From positions 1-13,057 of the forward strand of contig DATKKX010000363.1 in assembly GCA_035542775.1 (NCBI GenBank): DNA of 13,057 bases, in the 5' to 3' direction. Shown here in pieces: positions 11,172-13,057 of the stretch. How positions within the stretch are numbered: position 1 is the first letter of the stretch; each line of letters begins with the position of its first letter. The notes below the pieces were generated by a model, which saw nothing but the letters and a program-made list of their open reading frames with translations, searched no databases and was not told the origin of the DNA. A program made the position numbers and the translations under genes. The stretch is from DATKKX01 sp035542775. Its GTDB lineage: Bacteria > Planctomycetota > Phycisphaerae > UBA1845 > UTPLA1.

Positions 11172-13057
11172 TCAGCGTGAGGTCCGTTTTTTGCGCTGCG
11201 GCAGGGAGACCTGCTGGACGCGGAGGGTGAAGCCGTTGTTGTTTTCGAAGGGCTCGACGACGCCGGTGGCGGCGAGGATGGGGTTGGCGACGGTCAGATG
11301 GCCGAACCGCTGGTAGGCGTCGGGGAAAAGGATGGTCTCGATAAAACCGGTGCGGTCGGCGAGGGTGACGAATTTCATCAGATCGCCGGTCTGGGTGGCG
11401 TTGATGCGGTCGGCGACCATCAGACCGCAGACGGCGACGCGGCGACGGAGATGGCGGCCGAGCTGGTCCACGGGGACGTAGCGGGACCAGTCGATCTCGC
11501 GATCTTTGTCGTCGCGGCTCAGGAAGGTGAGTGGATCGAGGGTGATGGGGAAGCCGAGGAGGTCCATTTCGCGCTGGGCGATCTGCCAGGTGTCGGGCTC
11601 GGTGAATTCGATGGGCGGCGCGGGCTCGTCACGATCGAGGGCGGCGGACCAGAGCGTGGGGCCGATGGCGGAGTGGCGGAGGAATTTGCGGAGTTGCCAG
11701 AACATGAGCGGGCGGGAGGGGCCGAGGCAGTCGAAGACGCCGGCGTCGAGGAGCGATTGGGCTTCAGATTCCGAGGGCTGGCAGCGGTCGACGAAATCGG
11801 TGAGGGAGGCGAAGGGGCCGTTGGTTCGGGCGGCGGTGTAGCGGTCGAGGAAGGATTGAGAGAGGGAGGCGATGTGGGAGACGGGGACGCGGATGGCGAG
11901 GCCGCGAGGATCCGAGAGCTGGGATTTCAAATTCGAGATTTCAGATTTGAGATTGGAGATTTCAGAATCGAGGCTTGAGGAGGACCTGAAGGGTTTCTGT
12001 CGCCCTTCCAGGGCTTGGATGGGGACGCACGCTGTTTCCCGAGGGCTCACGCCCTCGGCTATTGACCGCCGCCCTTCCAGGGCTTGAGTGCAGCCAATAC
12101 CTGGAGTGCAGGCAACACCTGGAGTGCAGCCAACACCTGAAACGCAGCCAACACCTGGAGTGCAGCCAGGATGGCGGCACCACAATGGCGAAGGCTCCAT
12201 GCGGAAGTGCTCCACGCTGAAGTGCTCGCGCGAGCGGTTGACGCACGGCGGCAGGAAACGGATGCCGAGGCGGTGGGCTTCCATAACGTAGAGGATCTGC
12301 GGGAGCGTGGGAGAGCTGGCGTAGAAGCCGCGGTAATTCGAGAGGATCGCGGCGATGTAGTGGGCGGGCCAGCGGCGTTTTAGCCAGGCGCCCTGAAAGG
12401 CCTCGACGGCGTACTCGGCGGAGTGGGCCTTGTTGAACATGAATCCGGCGAAGCCCTCGACGAAGGGCCAGACGGTGTCAATTTCCTGCGTCTGGCGACC
12501 CTTCTGAAGGGCGCAGGCGTAGAACTCGGACTTGAGCTCGGCGATGAGCGGGAGGTTCTGCTTGTTGAGGGCGCGACGGAGGACGTCGGCGCGGCCGAGA
12601 TTCATGCCGGCGAACTCGACCGCCACCTGGAGGATGTGCTCCTCGAAGACCATCAGGCCGTAAGTCTTCTCCAGTGCGCCGACCAATGACGGATGGGTGT
12701 AGGAAGGGGGTTCGAATCCCTGATACCGGCGGGCGAAGGCCTCTTTCTTGCCCTGGTTGGCGGCGCCGGGGCGGATGATGGCCACGACGGCGGTCAGGCA
12801 GTCAATATCACGGCAGTTGCACTGCTGGATCAGGCTGGTCATGGCGGGCGATTCGATGTGATGGACGCCGCGGGCATTGCCGGTGGCAATCATGTCCCAG
12901 GTCTCGGGCTCGGAGTAATCCACGTCGCGGGTGAGGTCGACAAGCTGCGCCTGGTGGTCAAACGCAGCCGGCGCGGTGCCCGGCAGCGTGCGATTGATCT
13001 CGTTGACGGCGTCGCGGAGGACGGAGAGCCCGGCCTGGCCGAGGAGGTCGATCTTGA
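11172..13057 (-). CDS. DNA polymerase III alpha-subunit family (DnaE), C-terminal part, with repeat-derived insertion
   Basis: The frame is open to the window edge (13055) and gives 627 residues, so the PHP domain and most of the palm lie outside. The first visible residues, KIDLLG, match the KFDFLG strand that carries the third catalytic Asp in E. coli DnaE. Then follow GVHHIESPAM, VVAIIRPGAANQGKKEAF, KTYGLMVFEEHILQVA, RADVLRRALNKQ and GFMFNKAHSAEYA (finger-domain motifs). Next come CVNRSREHFSVE, a 104-codon repeat-derived segment (11898-12209), then AIRVPVSHIASLS and NGPFASLTDFVDRC (helix-hairpin-helix region). An OB fold (AVCGLMVADRINATQTGDLMKFVTL, then IETILFP) closes the protein nine residues after its last strand, without the tau-binding C-terminal domain of E. 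coli DnaE. It is therefore closer to short DnaE forms such as DnaE2; the subclass is uncertain. The GTG at 12923 is internal, not a start. Confidence 0.9.
   Translation of the reverse strand, partial: KIDLLGQAGLSVLRDAVNEINRTLPGTAPAAFDHQAQLVDLTRDVDYSEPETWDMIATGNARGVHHIESPAMTSLIQQCNCRDIDCLTAVVAIIRPGAANQGKKEAFARRYQGFEPPSYTHPSLVGALEKTYGLMVFEEHILQVAVEFAGMNLGRADVLRRALNKQNLPLIAELKSEFYACALQKGRQTQEIDTVWPFVEGFAGFMFNKAHSAEYAVEAFQGAWLKRRWPAHYIAAILSNYRGFYASSPTLPQILYVMEAHRLGIRFLPPCVNRSREHFSVEHFRMEPSPLWCRHPGCTPGVGCVSGVGCTPGVACTPGIGCTQALEGRRSIAEGVSPRETACVPIQALEGRQKPFRSSSSLDSEISNLKSEISNLKSQLSDPRGLAIRVPVSHIASLSQSFLDRYTAARTNGPFASLTDFVDRCQPSESEAQSLLDAGVFDCLGPSRPLMFWQLRKFLRHSAIGPTLWSAALDRDEPAPPIEFTEPDTWQIAQREMDLLGFPITLDPLTFLSRDDKDREIDWSRYVPVDQLGRHLRRRVAVCGLMVADRINATQTGDLMKFVTLADRTGFIETILFPDAYQRFGHLTVANPILAATGVVEPFENNNGFTLRVQQVSLPQRKKRTSR
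11921..11967. repeat. 21-bp-period AT-rich repeat inside dnaE
   Basis: Two exact copies of GAGATTTCAGA (11935-11945 and 11956-11966) lie 21 bp apart in an AT-rich island within GC-rich DNA. On the minus strand the 21-bp period codes for the heptad SEISNLK twice, with Ile and Leu spaced as in a coiled coil. This matches a repeat type (ISNLKSE) I associate with intergenic DNA of planctomycetes and other uncultured bacteria; the association is from memory. Confidence 0.8.
12001..12086. repeat. Two 17-bp direct repeats flanking a palindrome, inside dnaE
   Basis: CGCCCTTCCAGGGCTTG occurs exactly at 12001-12017 and 12070-12086. Each copy holds the imperfect palindrome GCCCT-TCC-AGGGC. Between them, 12039-12058 is a perfect 8-bp inverted repeat, CCGAGGGC-TCAC-GCCCTCGG. 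The layout resembles a REP/BIME-like or other intergenic palindromic element. On the minus strand the 17-mers code for QALEGR. Its mobility is inference. Confidence 0.8.
12086..12168. repeat. 18-bp tandem repeat array (about 4.6 units) inside dnaE
   Basis: Units start at 12086, 12104, 12122 and 12140, with a partial unit at 12158. The consensus is GAGTGCAGCCAACACCTG, with one to four differences per unit. Because 18 is a multiple of three the frame is kept: on the minus strand each unit codes for six residues of the type CTPGVG, giving Cys every six residues. Unit identity suggests recent slippage or a variable-number locus. Confidence 0.9.

Noticed and set aside
12086..12168. Repeat array considered as a CRISPR
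   Set aside because: The 18-bp units are directly adjacent with no spacers, the units are too short, and the array lies inside a coding frame.
12921..12923. GTG as the start of the polymerase gene
   Set aside because: The same frame stays open to the window edge and the upstream residues (KIDLLG, then NEINRTLPG) match DnaE, so the GTG is an internal Val codon.
11172..13057. The polymerase as a pseudogene because of the repeat insertion
   Set aside because: No stop or frameshift occurs, conserved motifs continue in frame on both sides, and the C-terminal OB fold is complete; loss of function cannot be shown from the sequence.

Overview
The window looks like part of a GC-rich bacterial chromosome. 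It most likely comes from a member of the Planctomycetota or a close PVC relative. The reasons are the wording of the ribosomal proteins (L4 with STRKLYRQKGTGRARMGN, L3 with RCIKRGKRMPGHMG), an EF-G of the kind that resembles mitochondrial EF-G2, and repeat DNA of the 'ALEGR' and 'ISNLKSE' types that I associate with these genomes. That placement is inference from remembered families. No 16S rRNA or marker tree was available.

Positions 1-7911 (minus strand) hold fusA followed by the S10 ribosomal protein operon in canonical order: rpsJ, rplC, rplD, rplW, rplB, rpsS, rplV, rpsC, rplP, rpmC and the first 39 codons of rpsQ. Both fusA and rpsJ have good sigma-70-like promoters of their own. tuf, which normally lies between fusA and rpsJ, is absent, and the fusA upstream neighbour is a divergent gene rather than rpsG/rpsL. 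Six of the ten junctions inside the S10 block are unusually long (64-140 nt), and four of them carry GC-rich hairpins. The EF-G has altered tip loops in domain IV.

Positions 8070-11126 (plus strand) hold a probable lipoprotein of unknown function, nadB (L-aspartate oxidase, first step of de novo NAD synthesis) and a small MotA/TolQ/ExbB-like membrane protein. The lipoprotein gene and nadB are close enough to share a transcript. I see no functional link among the three.

Positions 11172-13057 (minus strand) hold the C-terminal half of a DnaE-family DNA polymerase, cut by the window end. Its coding frame contains about 300 bp of repeat DNA: heptad-coding AT-rich repeats, two copies of a 17-bp motif flanking a palindrome, and an 18-bp tandem array. 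This sits where the family normally has a short loop between two conserved strands. It is the most unusual structure in the window. I found no CRISPR array, tRNA, rRNA, transposase or defence system.
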